Shown: positions 21,000-29,203 of the stretch, piece after piece
Position numbering within the stretch: position 1 is the first letter of the stretch
How the letters are laid out: the number at the start of each line of letters is the position of its first letter
Assembly (NCBI RefSeq): GCF_001280065.1
Contig: NZ_LGEA01000092.1
Location: 62,001 to 126,000, forward strand
From: Streptomyces sp. NRRL B-1140
GTDB lineage: Bacteria; Actinomycetota; Actinomycetes; Streptomycetales; Streptomycetaceae
Direction: 5' to 3'
Length of the DNA: 64,000 nucleotides
Made by a program: the position numbers and the translations under genes
The notes under the pieces: generated by a model
Seen by the model: the letters and a program-made list of their open reading frames with translations, nothing else
The model's database searches: none
Told to the model about the DNA's origin: nothing

Positions 21000-22346
21000 T
21001 TACCTTGTCCCCGCCTTGCGCCGGTCGGCCAGACGCGAACGGGGGCCCAGAGCCGTCGCCCCGTTGACACCGGCGACCCCGGAGACCACGGGCGTGCGGC
21101 TCTCCGTCCCGACCGGGCTGTGCGCGTCCGCGGCAGACGCCGGCGTCGAAGCCTCGGGTGAGAGGGCGGCGACCGAGCCGCGGCGCCGGTAGCGCGGCGG
21201 CACGAAGCGCTCCATCCAGCGCGGGGCGCGGGGCGTGAAGCGCGGCAGCAGAAGCAGGATCAGACCGATCGCGCTCAGGAACACCACACCGAGCACGATC
21301 CACATGGACGCCGAGTTGACCGAGTAGGCGAGCGCCCCGAAGGCGATCAGCGCCGACCAGAAGTACATGATCAGCACCGCGCGGCTGTGCGAGTGGCCGA
21401 TCTCCAGCAGCCGGTGGTGCAGGTGGCCGCGGTCGGCAGCGAACGGGGACTGACCGCGCCAGGTACGGCGCACGATCGCCAGGATCAGGTCGGCGGCCGG
21501 CACCGCGATGATCGTCAGCGGCAGCAGCAGCGGGATGTAGACGGGGACCGTCTGGTGCACGGCCTCCTTCTCGGAGCCCACGTACAGGTTGAGCGCGTCC
21601 GGGTCGACCTGGCCGGTGACGGAGATCGCACCGGCGGCCAGGACCAGGCCGATCAGCATCGAGCCCGAGTCGCCCATGAAGATCCGCGCCGGGTGCATGT
21701 TGTGCGGCAGGAAGCCCAGGCACATGCCCATCAGGATCGCCGAGAAGAGGGTGGCCGGGGCGGCGGCCTCGATGCCGTACGAGTACCAGATGCGGTAGGC
21801 GTACAGGAAGAACGCCGTGGCCGCGATGCAGACCATGCCGGCCGCGAGACCGTCCAGGCCGTCGACGAAGTTGACCGCGTTGATGGTGATGACGACCAGC
21901 GCGACCGTGAGCAGGGTGCCCTGCCACTGGGTGAGCGCGACCGAGCCGACGCCCGGGATCGGCAGCCACAGGATCGTCAGACCCTGCACGACCATCACAC
22001 CCGCGGCGATCATCTGGCCGCCCAGCTTGATCAGGGCGTCGATCTCGAACTTGTCGTCCAGCACACCGATCAGCCAGATCAGGGCCGCCCCGGACAGCAG
22101 CGCCCGGGGTTCGTTCGACGCCGCGAAGACCTGGTTGAGGTTGGTCAGGTGGTCGGCGACCAGCAGGCCCGCGCACAGGCCGAAGAACATCGCGATACCG
22201 CCGAGGCGCGGAGTGGGCTCCCGGTGCACGTCACGCGCCCGGATCTCCGGCATCGCTCCGGCCACGATCGCGAACTTCCGTACCGGCCCTGTCAGCAGAT
22301 ACGTCACCGCGGCCGTGATGCAGAGCGTCAGGAGGTATTCACGCAC
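21000..22346 (-). CDS. wecA: WecA/MraY-type undecaprenyl-phosphate sugar-1-phosphate transferase
   Basis: A 448-residue polytopic membrane enzyme of the WecA (Rfe)/TagO family, which transfers a UDP-HexNAc phosphosugar to undecaprenyl phosphate to begin cell-wall glycopolymer synthesis. Visible are about eleven hydrophobic helices, the PTPRLGGIAMFFG segment, the catalytic NAVNFVDGLDGLAAG block, MGDSGSMLIGLVLA and the cytoplasmic His motif GHLHHRLLEIGHSH. The GTG at 22346 (protein VREYLLTLCI) is preferred to 22385 because GGGGAAG precedes it closely. The C-terminal ~70 residues are a low-complexity cytoplasmic tail. The gene sits directly upstream of atpI. Confidence 0.92.
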   Translation of the reverse strand: MREYLLTLCITAAVTYLLTGPVRKFAIVAGAMPEIRARDVHREPTPRLGGIAMFFGLCAGLLVADHLTNLNQVFAASNEPRALLSGAALIWLIGVLDDKFEIDALIKLGGQMIAAGVMVVQGLTILWLPIPGVGSVALTQWQGTLLTVALVVITINAVNFVDGLDGLAAGMVCIAATAFFLYAYRIWYSYGIEAAAPATLFSAILMGMCLGFLPHNMHPARIFMGDSGSMLIGLVLAAGAISVTGQVDPDALNLYVGSEKEAVHQTVPVYIPLLLPLTIIAVPAADLILAIVRRTWRGQSPFAADRGHLHHRLLEIGHSHSRAVLIMYFWSALIAFGALAYSVNSASMWIVLGVVFLSAIGLILLLLPRFTPRAPRWMERFVPPRYRRRGSVAALSPEASTPASAADAHSPVGTESRTPVVSGVAGVNGATALGPRSRLADRRKAGTR

Positions 22347-22475
22347 GGGCTTCCCCACAGGTCTCGCTGGCCATCTCAGCCCCACACCCTAGCGATGCGC
22401 GCATATGGGTGGGGACTTCCGGGTAGCGATGATGGTTGCACGAGTGGCTGTGCACCCTGATGCGCTTACCCCGAC

Positions 22476-23714
22476 TCACGCTGGATACGGCGGAAATCCA
22501 CCGGCCAGCTCCCGCACTTCTTCACGGGCTCTTGAGGGATCCGTCACGCCCCGCAGCACCCCGGCGAACAGCCCGGCGATCCGGACCACCTCCGCCTCGC
22601 CCATCCCCTGCGTGGTGATCGCGGCCGTGCCGAGCCGGAGGCCCCGGGCGTCCCCGTGCGGCAGCGCACAGCAGTCCATGACCAGGCCGGCCGCCGCGAG
22701 ACGGCCCCGGGCGGCGCGTCCGTCGACGCCGAGCGGCGCCGGGTCGGCGGTGATCAGGTGGGTGTCCGTGCCACCGGTGGTGACGACCAGGCCCTCGGCG
22801 GCCAGCCGGGCCGCCAGAACCCGCGCGTTCGCCACCACCTGATGGGCGTACGCCGCGAACGCCGGTGTTGCCGCCTCCCCGAACGCGACCGCCTTGGCGG
22901 CGATGGTGTGCATCTGCGCACCGCCCTGTGTGAAAGGGAACACCGCCCGGTCCACCCGCTCGGCCAGCTCCGCCCGGCACAGGATCACGCCGCCACGCGG
23001 GCCCCGCAGCACCTTGTGGGTGGTCCCGCAGACGATGTCCGCGTACGGCACCGGGTTCGGTGCCGCTCCCCCGGCGACCAGCCCGAGGGGGTGCGCGGCG
23101 TCCGCGATGAGGTAGGCGCCCACCTCGTCGGCGACCTCGCGGAAGAACGCGTAGTCGAGGTGGCGCGGGTAGGCGATCGAGCCGCACACGATCGCCTTGG
23201 GCCGGCGGGTGCGGGCCAGGGTGCGCACCTGCTCGTGGTCGATGAGCCCGGACTCGGCCTCGACGCCGTAGCCGACGAAGTCGAACCAGCGGCCGGAGAA
23301 GTTGGCGGGCGAGCCGTGTGTGAGATGGCCGCCGTAGGGCAGGCCGAGCGCCAGGACGGTGTCGCCGGGGCGGAGCAGGGCGGCGTAGGCGGCGAGTACC
23401 GCCGAAGAGCCCGAGTGCGCCTGGACGTTGGCGTGGTCGGCGCCGAACAGCTCCCTGGCCCGCTCGACGGCGAGCCGTTCGGCGACGTCGACGACCTCGC
23501 AGCCCCCGTGGTGCCGTGCGCCCGGGTAGCCCTCGGCGTACTTGTTCGCCAGCGGTGACCCGAGCGCGGCCAGCACGGCCGGGGAGCTGAAGTTCTCCGC
23601 GGCGATGAGCTGGAGCGTGGTCGACTGCCGCTCCGCCTCACCGAGCAGGATGTCGGCGAGCTCGGGGTCATGGCGGCGCAGGACGTCGGCCTCGATGGCA
23701 GGGGTGACCGTCAT
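22476..23714 (-). CDS. glyA: Serine hydroxymethyltransferase paralog
   Basis: A 412-residue fold-type I PLP enzyme of the SHMT family (serine plus tetrahydrofolate to glycine plus methylene-THF). The PLP Lys is K234 in TTHKVLRGPRGG, and the AAENFSSP, NKYAEGYPG and DAAHPLGLVAGG blocks are all present. One position stands out: the usual RYYGGCE active-site motif reads RHHGGCE (residues 68-73), so both Tyr are His. Streptomyces normally carries another glyA, so this copy may have a narrowed or altered substrate (inference). It lies in a run with the phosphatase-like, sua5 and prmC genes. Confidence 0.88.
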   Translation of the reverse strand: MTVTPAIEADVLRRHDPELADILLGEAERQSTTLQLIAAENFSSPAVLAALGSPLANKYAEGYPGARHHGGCEVVDVAERLAVERARELFGADHANVQAHSGSSAVLAAYAALLRPGDTVLALGLPYGGHLTHGSPANFSGRWFDFVGYGVEAESGLIDHEQVRTLARTRRPKAIVCGSIAYPRHLDYAFFREVADEVGAYLIADAAHPLGLVAGGAAPNPVPYADIVCGTTHKVLRGPRGGVILCRAELAERVDRAVFPFTQGGAQMHTIAAKAVAFGEAATPAFAAYAHQVVANARVLAARLAAEGLVVTTGGTDTHLITADPAPLGVDGRAARGRLAAAGLVMDCCALPHGDARGLRLGTAAITTQGMGEAEVVRIAGLFAGVLRGVTDPSRAREEVRELAGGFPPYPA

Positions 23715-23784
23715 GGTGGGCTCCGGGCGTAGACGGTGACACGTACGACCAATGTAGGCCCGGGGCCTGCGGAGCGCTCGGCTG

Positions 23785-24465
23785 TTACGTCTTTGCGGGG
23801 ACGCCGGTGAGGGCCGTGACGACCGGATCGAGCGCCTGGTGTATCTCGTCCCCGATGGACCGGAAGAACGTCAGGGGGGCGCCGTACGGGTCGTAGACCT
23901 CGTCCGCCTCGGCGGTCGGGGCCAGCAGCCACCCGCGTAGAGCCGCCGCGGCGCGGACCAGAGCACGCGCGCGGGTGACCACGCCCTCCTCCAGGGGCGG
24001 CAGGGTCGCCGGGTCGATGGCCTTGACCAGACGGGTGAACTCCTTGAGCGTGAAGGTGCGCAGACCCGCCGAGTGGCCCATGGAGATGACCTGCGCCCGG
24101 TGGTCCCTGGTGGCGGTCAGCACCAGGTCGGCGCGGATCACGTGCTCGTCCAGGAGCTCGCGCCCGGTGAAGCCGGAGGCGTCCGCGCCGAAGTCGGCCA
24201 GGACGGTCTCCGCGTGGGACTCCATGGGCGCGCCCTCGTGGCCCCAGGTGCCCGCGCTCTCCACGATCAGCCCGCCGCCCAGGATGCCGAGCCGCTCCCG
24301 CACCGCATGGCGGGTCAGCCGCTCGGTGATGGGCGAGCGGCACACGTTGCCGGTGCTGACGTGGAGGATCCGGAAGCTGTCACGCGGAAGCCCCACGAAC
24401 GTCGTCGTGATCTCCGCCGCGCTTTCCCCGTTGCCTATGCCACGCCCCGGCCCAGGGGCCGTCAA
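23785..24465 (-). CDS. Low-molecular-weight phosphatase homologue lacking the Cys nucleophile
   Basis: A 226-residue protein of the LMW protein-tyrosine phosphatase family with a ~30-residue N-terminal extension. The P-loop reads HVSTGNVCRSP. The family motif is V-C-x-G-N-x-C-R-S, so the nucleophilic Cys is Ser (codon AGC) while the second Cys, Arg and Ser remain. The general-acid loop DPYG near the C-terminus is kept. It could be an inactive, phosphate-binding pseudophosphatase. The start is TTG 24465, overlapping the Sua5 stop by 4 bases and behind GAGGTGG; a start further in would break this coupling. Confidence 0.85.
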   Translation of the reverse strand: MTAPGPGRGIGNGESAAEITTTFVGLPRDSFRILHVSTGNVCRSPITERLTRHAVRERLGILGGGLIVESAGTWGHEGAPMESHAETVLADFGADASGFTGRELLDEHVIRADLVLTATRDHRAQVISMGHSAGLRTFTLKEFTRLVKAIDPATLPPLEEGVVTRARALVRAAAALRGWLLAPTAEADEVYDPYGAPLTFFRSIGDEIHQALDPVVTALTGVPAKT

Positions 24466-25109
24466 TTCGCCACCTCGAGGTCGGGTACGACCTTTCGCAG
24501 CTCGTCCGCCGAGATGGCACCCGCGCGCAGCAGCAGCGGCACCTCACGGGTCACGTCGACGATCGACGAGGGCACGATGCCGGGGGTCGGGCCGCCGTCG
24601 AGGTAGACGGAGACGGAGTCGCCGAGCATCTCCTGCGCGGCGTCGCAGTTCTCCGGTGCCGGGTGGCCGGTCAGGTTGGCGGAGGAGACGGCCATGGGGC
24701 CGACCTCGGTCAGCAGTTCGATGGCGACCGGGTGCAGGGGCATGCGCACGGCGACCGTGCCACGGGTGTCCCCGAGGTCCCACTGCAGGGACGGCTGGTG
24801 GCGGGCGACGAGCGTCAGAGCGCCCGGCCAGAAGGCGTCGACCAGCTCCCAGGCCAGCTCGGAGAAGTCCGTGACGAGGCCGTGCAGCGTGTTCGGGGAC
24901 CCGATGAGGACGGGCGTGGGCATGTTGCGGCCCCGGCCCTTCGCGTCGAGCAGGTCGGCGACCGCCTCCGAGGAGAACGCGTCGGCGCCGATGCCGTACA
25001 CCGTGTCCGTCGGCAGCACCACGAGCTCGCCACGGCGGACGGCGGACGCTGCCTCGCGCAGACCGGTCACACGGTCGGTCGCGTCGTTGGTGTCGTATCG
25101 CCGTGCCAT
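24462..25109 (-). CDS. L-threonylcarbamoyladenylate synthase (Sua5/YrdC)
   Basis: A 215-residue YrdC-domain protein that makes threonylcarbamoyl-AMP for the t6A37 tRNA modification. Visible motifs are VLPTDTVYGIGADA, KGRGRNMPTPVL, the PGALTLV strand and SSANLTGHPAP. The ATG 25109 has GGAGG about 12 bases upstream. It is coupled to the downstream phosphatase-like gene and lies 88 bases after prmC. The order prfA-prmC-sua5 is conserved across bacteria, linking translation termination and tRNA modification. Confidence 0.93.
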   Translation of the reverse strand: MARRYDTNDATDRVTGLREAASAVRRGELVVLPTDTVYGIGADAFSSEAVADLLDAKGRGRNMPTPVLIGSPNTLHGLVTDFSELAWELVDAFWPGALTLVARHQPSLQWDLGDTRGTVAVRMPLHPVAIELLTEVGPMAVSSANLTGHPAPENCDAAQEMLGDSVSVYLDGGPTPGIVPSSIVDVTREVPLLLRAGAISADELRKVVPDLEVAN

Positions 25110-25197
25110 CTTTAACTGGCCTCCTCGTACACGTGCTGCTGGGATGAAGTCCACGAAGTCCGCGAAGCCCGCGAAGAGCGCGGGGTGCCCGGTGTGC

Positions 25198-26037
25198 TCA
25201 CGGCAGGGCCTTGCGGGCCGTGGCGAAACGCGGGCGGTTGTTGAGGTCCGGGTGGTCGGCCGCGTCGGTCCAGCCGCGGTCCTCGGCGAAGATCCACGGC
25301 ACCTGGCCGCCCTGGGTGTCGGCGTGCTCGACCACGACCACACCGCCCGGCCGCAGCAGCCGGTGCGCGGTGCGCTCCAGGCCGCGGATCAGGTCGAGGC
25401 CGTCCTCGCCGGAGAAGAGGGCCATGTCGGGGTCGTGGTCCCGCGCCTCGGGGGCGACGTACTCCCACTCGGTGAGCGGGATGTACGGCGGGTTGGTGAT
25501 GACCAGGTCGACCTGTCCGTCCAGGTCCGGGAAGGCGGTGAGCGCGTTGCCCTGGCGCAGGTCGACCCTGGACCCCTCGACGTTCTTGCGGGTCCACTTC
25601 AGGGCGTCCTCGGACAGCTCCACGGCGTGCACGCGCGAGCGCGGCACCTCCTGGGCGAGGGCGAGCGCGATGGCGCCGGATCCGGTGCACAGGTCGACGA
25701 TGCACGGCTCGACGACGTCCATGGCCCGTACGGCGTCTATGGCCCAGCCGACCACGGACTCCGTCTCGGGCCGCGGCACGAACACCCCGGGGCCTACCTG
25801 CAGTTCCAGGTAGCGGAAGTAGGCGCGCCCGGTGATGTGCTGGAGCGGTTCGCGGGCCTCGCGGCGGGCGATGACCTCCCAGTAGCGGGCGTCGAAGTCG
25901 GAGTCCCTGACGGAGTGCAGCTCGCCGCGCTTGACGCCGTGCACGAACGCGGCGAGTTCCTCCGCGTCGGTACGCGGCGAGGGCACGCCGGCGTCGGCGA
26001 GCCGCTGGGTGGCCTGGGCCACCTCCGCGAGCAGCAC
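25198..26037 (-). CDS. prmC: Release factor glutamine methyltransferase PrmC
   Basis: A 279-residue SAM-dependent enzyme that methylates the Gln of the GGQ motif in release factors. The SAM site is VDLCTGSGAIALALA, and the catalytic NPPYIP motif is present (ITNPPYIPLTEWEYV). The start is uncertain: the frame is open to a GTG at 26079, but a stem-loop at 26049-26066 would then be coding, so GTG 26037 is preferred. It follows prfA, its substrate gene, in the same direction. Confidence 0.92.
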   Translation of the reverse strand: MLLAEVAQATQRLADAGVPSPRTDAEELAAFVHGVKRGELHSVRDSDFDARYWEVIARREAREPLQHITGRAYFRYLELQVGPGVFVPRPETESVVGWAIDAVRAMDVVEPCIVDLCTGSGAIALALAQEVPRSRVHAVELSEDALKWTRKNVEGSRVDLRQGNALTAFPDLDGQVDLVITNPPYIPLTEWEYVAPEARDHDPDMALFSGEDGLDLIRGLERTAHRLLRPGGVVVVEHADTQGGQVPWIFAEDRGWTDAADHPDLNNRPRFATARKALP

Positions 26038-26048
26038 GCTGCGGGGGC

Positions 26049-26066
26049 TTGGGGGTCGCCCCCCAA
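26049..26066 (-). terminator. Short stem-loop between prfA and prmC
   Basis: A 7-bp stem TTGGGGG/CCCCCAA with a 4-base loop, the common small GC hairpin of Streptomyces intergenic regions. It probably causes partial termination or stabilises the prfA message. Confidence 0.55.
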
Positions 26067-26132
26067 ATGACTGCTGCACGCAAGTCCTCCGTAGTACTCG
26101 TACGCGATCGGTCGTACGTGCTCGTGCCTGCC

Positions 26133-27209
26133 TTACGCGGCCGCCAGCTTCGCCGCGGAGTCCGCGTCGAGGCAGGCCTGGATCACCGCGTCGAGGTCGC
26201 CGTCCAGGACCTGGTCCAGGTTGTACGCCTTGAAGCCGACGCGGTGGTCCGAGATGCGGTTCTCCGGGAAGTTGTACGTGCGGATCTTCTCGGAGCGGTC
26301 GACCGTGCGGACCTGGCTGCGGCGGGCGTCGGCGGCCTCACGCTCCGCCTCCTCCTGCGCCGCTGCGAGCAGCCTGGAGCGCAGGATACGCAGTGCCTGC
26401 TCCTTGTTCTGCAGCTGGCTCTTCTCGTTCTGGCAGGAGGCGACGACTCCGGTCGGGAGGTGCGTGATGCGCACGGCGGAGTCGGTGGTGTTGACGGACT
26501 GTCCGCCGGGCCCGGAGGACCGGTAGACGTCGATGCGGAGGTCGTTGGGGTTGATCTCCACGTCGACCTCCTCGGCCTCGGGTGTGACGAGCACACCGGC
26601 CGCGGAGGTGTGGATCCGGCCCTGGGACTCCGTCGCCGGCACGCGCTGCACACGGTGCACGCCGCCCTCGTACTTCAGGCGCGCCCAGACGCCCTGGCCG
26701 GGCTCGGTGGCGCCCTGGCCGCCCTTGGTCTTCACGGCGACCTGGACGTCCTTGTAGCCGCCGAGCTCGGACTCGGTGGCGTCGATGATCTCGGTCTTCC
26801 AGCCGACGCGCTCGGCGTAGCGCAGGTACATGCGCAGCAGGTCGCCGGCGAACAGGGCCGACTCGTCGCCGCCCGCGCCCGCCTTGATCTCGAGGATGAC
26901 GTCCTTGTCGTCGCTGGGGTCGCGCGGGACGAGCAGCAGGCGCAGCTTCTCCGTGAGCTCCTCGCGCTGCCGTTCCAGGTCCTTGACCTCGGCCGCGAAG
27001 TCTGGGTCGTCGGCGGCCAGTTCACGCGCGGTCTCGATGTCGTCGCCCGTCTGCGTCCAGGAGCGGTACGTGGCGACGATGGGGGTGAGCTCGGCGTACC
27101 GCTTGTTCAGCTTGCGCGCGTTGGCCTGGTCGGCGTGGACCGACGGATCGGCGAGCTTCTTCTCCAGGTCGGCGTGCTCGGCGACGAGTTCCTCGACGGC
27201 CTCGAACAT
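26133..27209 (-). CDS. prfA: Peptide chain release factor 1
   Basis: The 358-residue RF1, which recognises UAA and UAG. The codon-reading tripeptide PAT occurs in [14 protein letters not shown], which separates it from RF2 (SPF). The peptidyl-hydrolysis motif is [16 protein letters not shown], the GGQ of which is the PrmC target. The start [12 protein letters not shown] at 27209 is the family N-terminus; upstream in-frame residues are not conserved-looking. Confidence 0.96.
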   Translation of the reverse strand: MFEAVEELVAEHADLEKKLADPSVHADQANARKLNKRYAELTPIVATYRSWTQTGDDIETARELAADDPDFAAEVKDLERQREELTEKLRLLLVPRDPSDDKDVILEIKAGAGGDESALFAGDLLRMYLRYAERVGWKTEIIDATESELGGYKDVQVAVKTKGGQGATEPGQGVWARLKYEGGVHRVQRVPATESQGRIHTSAAGVLVTPEAEEVDVEINPNDLRIDVYRSSGPGGQSVNTTDSAVRITHLPTGVVASCQNEKSQLQNKEQALRILRSRLLAAAQEEAEREAADARRSQVRTVDRSEKIRTYNFPENRISDHRVGFKAYNLDQVLDGDLDAVIQACLDADSAAKLAAA

Positions 27210-27304
27210 CTTGGGGCTCCTGTGTACGGACGGGGGTGAAGGGCGGGCGACCAAAAACGCCGGTCCCGGAGCGCCCGGTGAGGGGGCGCGTCCGTGGACC
27301 GGCG

Positions 27305-27494
27305 CTAGGGCCTGCCCGGCGGATCAGGTCGGAGGAAAGCCGCCGTACCTGTCAGTGCCGGTGAGCGGGGCCTGGTGCGTGCAGCTGCAAGGCGGAGGAA
27401 GGAGCCGACGCGGAGCGTCGGCGACTGACGACAACGCCGCAGATGTGCGTGCCAGGCCCCGCGTCTCCGACAGGATCCGCTGGGCAGGCCCTAG
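27305..27494. mobile_element. 190-bp MITE-like inverted-repeat element
   Basis: Terminal inverted repeats CTAGGGCCTGCCCGGCGGATC (27305-27325) and its complement (27474-27494) match at 20 of 21 positions and extend imperfectly to about 30 bp. A second internal inverted pair (GGGGCCTGGTGCGTGC with GCACGTGCCAGGCCCC-like sequence, about 27366-27388 and 27444-27460) makes the whole element an imperfect long hairpin. No gene is inside. I recall this family as dispersed in Streptomyces genomes, so it is probably a non-autonomous element. Confidence 0.7.
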
Positions 27495-27502
27495 GAGGCT
27501 CG

Positions 27503-27724
27503 CTACTTCTTGGAGCCGGCGGCCTTGCCGAAGCGGGCCTCGAAGCGGGCCACACGGCCACCGGTGTCGAGGATCTTCTGCTTGCCCGTGTAGAACGGGT
27601 GGCACTCGGAGCAGACATCGGCGCGGATGGTGCCGGACTCGATGGTGCTACGGGTGGTGAACGACGCGCCACAGGTGCAGCTGACCTGCGTCTCGACGTA
27701 CTCGGGGTGGATGTCGCGCTTCAA
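27503..27724 (-). CDS. rpmE: Ribosomal protein bL31 (zinc-binding form)
   Basis: A 73-residue bL31 with the four zinc ligands in CTCGASF and [14 protein letters not shown], so it is the C+ type. The start [12 protein letters not shown] is the family N-terminus. A zinc-free paralog usually exists elsewhere in Streptomyces and replaces this one when zinc is scarce (known biology). It lies between the LCP gene and prfA on the same strand. Confidence 0.97.
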   Translation of the reverse strand: MKRDIHPEYVETQVSCTCGASFTTRSTIESGTIRADVCSECHPFYTGKQKILDTGGRVARFEARFGKAAGSKK

Positions 27725-27796
27725 GGTGTCTCCTAGTTTCGGGAGGGCGCCGGGTCGCCGCCGCGGGGTGCGGGAGCGTGAACCGGGGCCGACGTA

Positions 27797-27814
27797 CCAG
27801 TCTGCCAGGACTGG
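27797..27814 (-). terminator. Small hairpin upstream of rpmE
   Basis: A 6-bp perfect stem CCAGTC/GACTGG with a 6-base loop, between the LCP stop and the rpmE start. It may weakly end LCP transcription. Confidence 0.4.
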
Positions 27815-27860
27815 GGCCTACTCCCAAAACCGGGGGTTGCCGTCGTTTGTTCCCGCGCCC

Positions 27861-28997
27861 TTACGGGGCGCTGACGACACCCTTGGCCTCGCCGGACGCG
27901 CTGCCCTTCGTCGCGCTCTTCGGGATCGGCTTGTCCTGCTCCAGGGCCTTCCAGATCTGTTCCGCCTTCTTCTTCCGGAGGAGGACGCGGTTGGGGTCGG
28001 CCGGGTCGTAGGCCACCGGCATCGTGACCATGTGCATGTGGGACGGGCTGATGCCCTGGAGGCCGCCGGCGAAGGAGGCGAGCTTGTTCACCGAGCCCAA
28101 GTCGGAGTCGGTCGTCACGGTCTTGGTCGCGGTCTCCGCGAGGTCGAGCAGCTTCTTCGGGTTCGAGAAGACGCCGACGTCCTTGATCTGGTTGACCAGG
28201 GCCTTGATGAAGGCCTGCTGGAGCTGGATGCGGCCGAGGTCGGAGCCGTCGCCGACGCCGTGCCTGGTGCGGACCAGGCCCAGGGCCTGCTTGCCGTCGA
28301 GCGTGTGGGTGCCCGCCTTCAGCTTCAGATGGCTGTCGGGGTCGTCGATGCTCTTGGTCGTGGTGATCTCGACGCCGCCGAGGTCGTCGATGAGCTTCTG
28401 GAAGCCGGCGAAGTCGACCTCCAGGTAGTGGTCCATGCGCAGGTCGGTGATCGACTCGACGGTCTTCACGGCGCAGGCGGCTCCGCCGGTGGAGTACGCG
28501 GAGTTGAACATCACGCCGTGGGCGGCGGGGTGCTCACCGCCCTTGGTGTCCGTGCACGACGGGCGGTCGATCAGGGTGTCGCGTGGGATGGAGACGACGC
28601 TGGCCTTCTTGTGGCCCTTGTAGATGTGCACGATCATCGCCGTGTCGGAGCGGGCGCTGCCGTCGTCGGTGCCGCCGCCGAGCTTCTTGTTGCCTCCGGC
28701 GCGGGTGTCGGAGCCGAGGACCAGGATGTTCTCGGAGCCGTTGTCGGCCTTCTTGGGGCGGTCCGTGCCGAGAGCCTGGTCGATGTCGACGCTCTTGAGG
28801 TTGCCGTTGAGCTTGAAGTACAGGTAACCGGCTCCGGCGCCACCCAGCACGACGATGCCGGCGGTGGTCCAGGCCGTGATCATCAGGCCCTTGCGACGTC
28901 TCGGAGGCTTGCGCCGCCGGCCCTTGCCGCGGTGACGCGCTCCGTCGATGCCATTGCTTCCCGGTATGCCCGGATCCGGCGTGCTCTCGGCAGACAT
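27861..28997 (-). CDS. LytR-CpsA-Psr family cell-wall ligase
   Basis: A 378-residue LCP-family protein, anchored by one membrane helix (residues about 38-60, AWTTAGIVVLGGAGAGYLYF) after a very basic N-terminus. The extracytoplasmic LCP domain includes NILVLGSDTRAG, the Asp-rich RSDTAMIVHI, SIPRDTLID and MDHYLEVDFAGFQKLID. These enzymes attach undecaprenyl-linked glycopolymers to peptidoglycan, which fits the wecA-like gene earlier in the region. Substrate not deducible. Confidence 0.9.
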   Translation of the reverse strand: MSAESTPDPGIPGSNGIDGARHRGKGRRRKPPRRRKGLMITAWTTAGIVVLGGAGAGYLYFKLNGNLKSVDIDQALGTDRPKKADNGSENILVLGSDTRAGGNKKLGGGTDDGSARSDTAMIVHIYKGHKKASVVSIPRDTLIDRPSCTDTKGGEHPAAHGVMFNSAYSTGGAACAVKTVESITDLRMDHYLEVDFAGFQKLIDDLGGVEITTTKSIDDPDSHLKLKAGTHTLDGKQALGLVRTRHGVGDGSDLGRIQLQQAFIKALVNQIKDVGVFSNPKKLLDLAETATKTVTTDSDLGSVNKLASFAGGLQGISPSHMHMVTMPVAYDPADPNRVLLRKKKAEQIWKALEQDKPIPKSATKGSASGEAKGVVSAP

Positions 28998-29129
28998 GTA
29001 CTCCTCAGCTCTTCTACGGTCGCTTACCCCCTGCGGTCAGTGTCAGGCGTGGCCGAAAAGGACCCTTCCCGCACTATCGTCGCCCCACCTGGTCAGACGG
29101 GGAAACTCGGGAAAGGGTTGCACAACGGA

Positions 29130-29160
29130 CTGTGCCCACCGCGTAGGACGGTGGGCACAG
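29130..29160 (-). terminator. Terminator downstream of the secreted protease gene
   Basis: A 12-bp perfect stem CTGTGCCCACCG/CGGTGGGCACAG (29130-29141, 29149-29160) with a 7-base loop, 43 bases after the protease stop. Confidence 0.75.
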
Positions 29161-29203
29161 CGCGTGTTCGGCACAGCGGGGCGCGCCCCGCTCACCTGCG
29201 ATT

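Noticed and set aside
24466..24700. A selenocysteine or frameshift explanation for the missing phosphatase Cys
   Set aside because: The codon is a plain AGC in an intact frame with normal flanking motif, so it is a true Ser.
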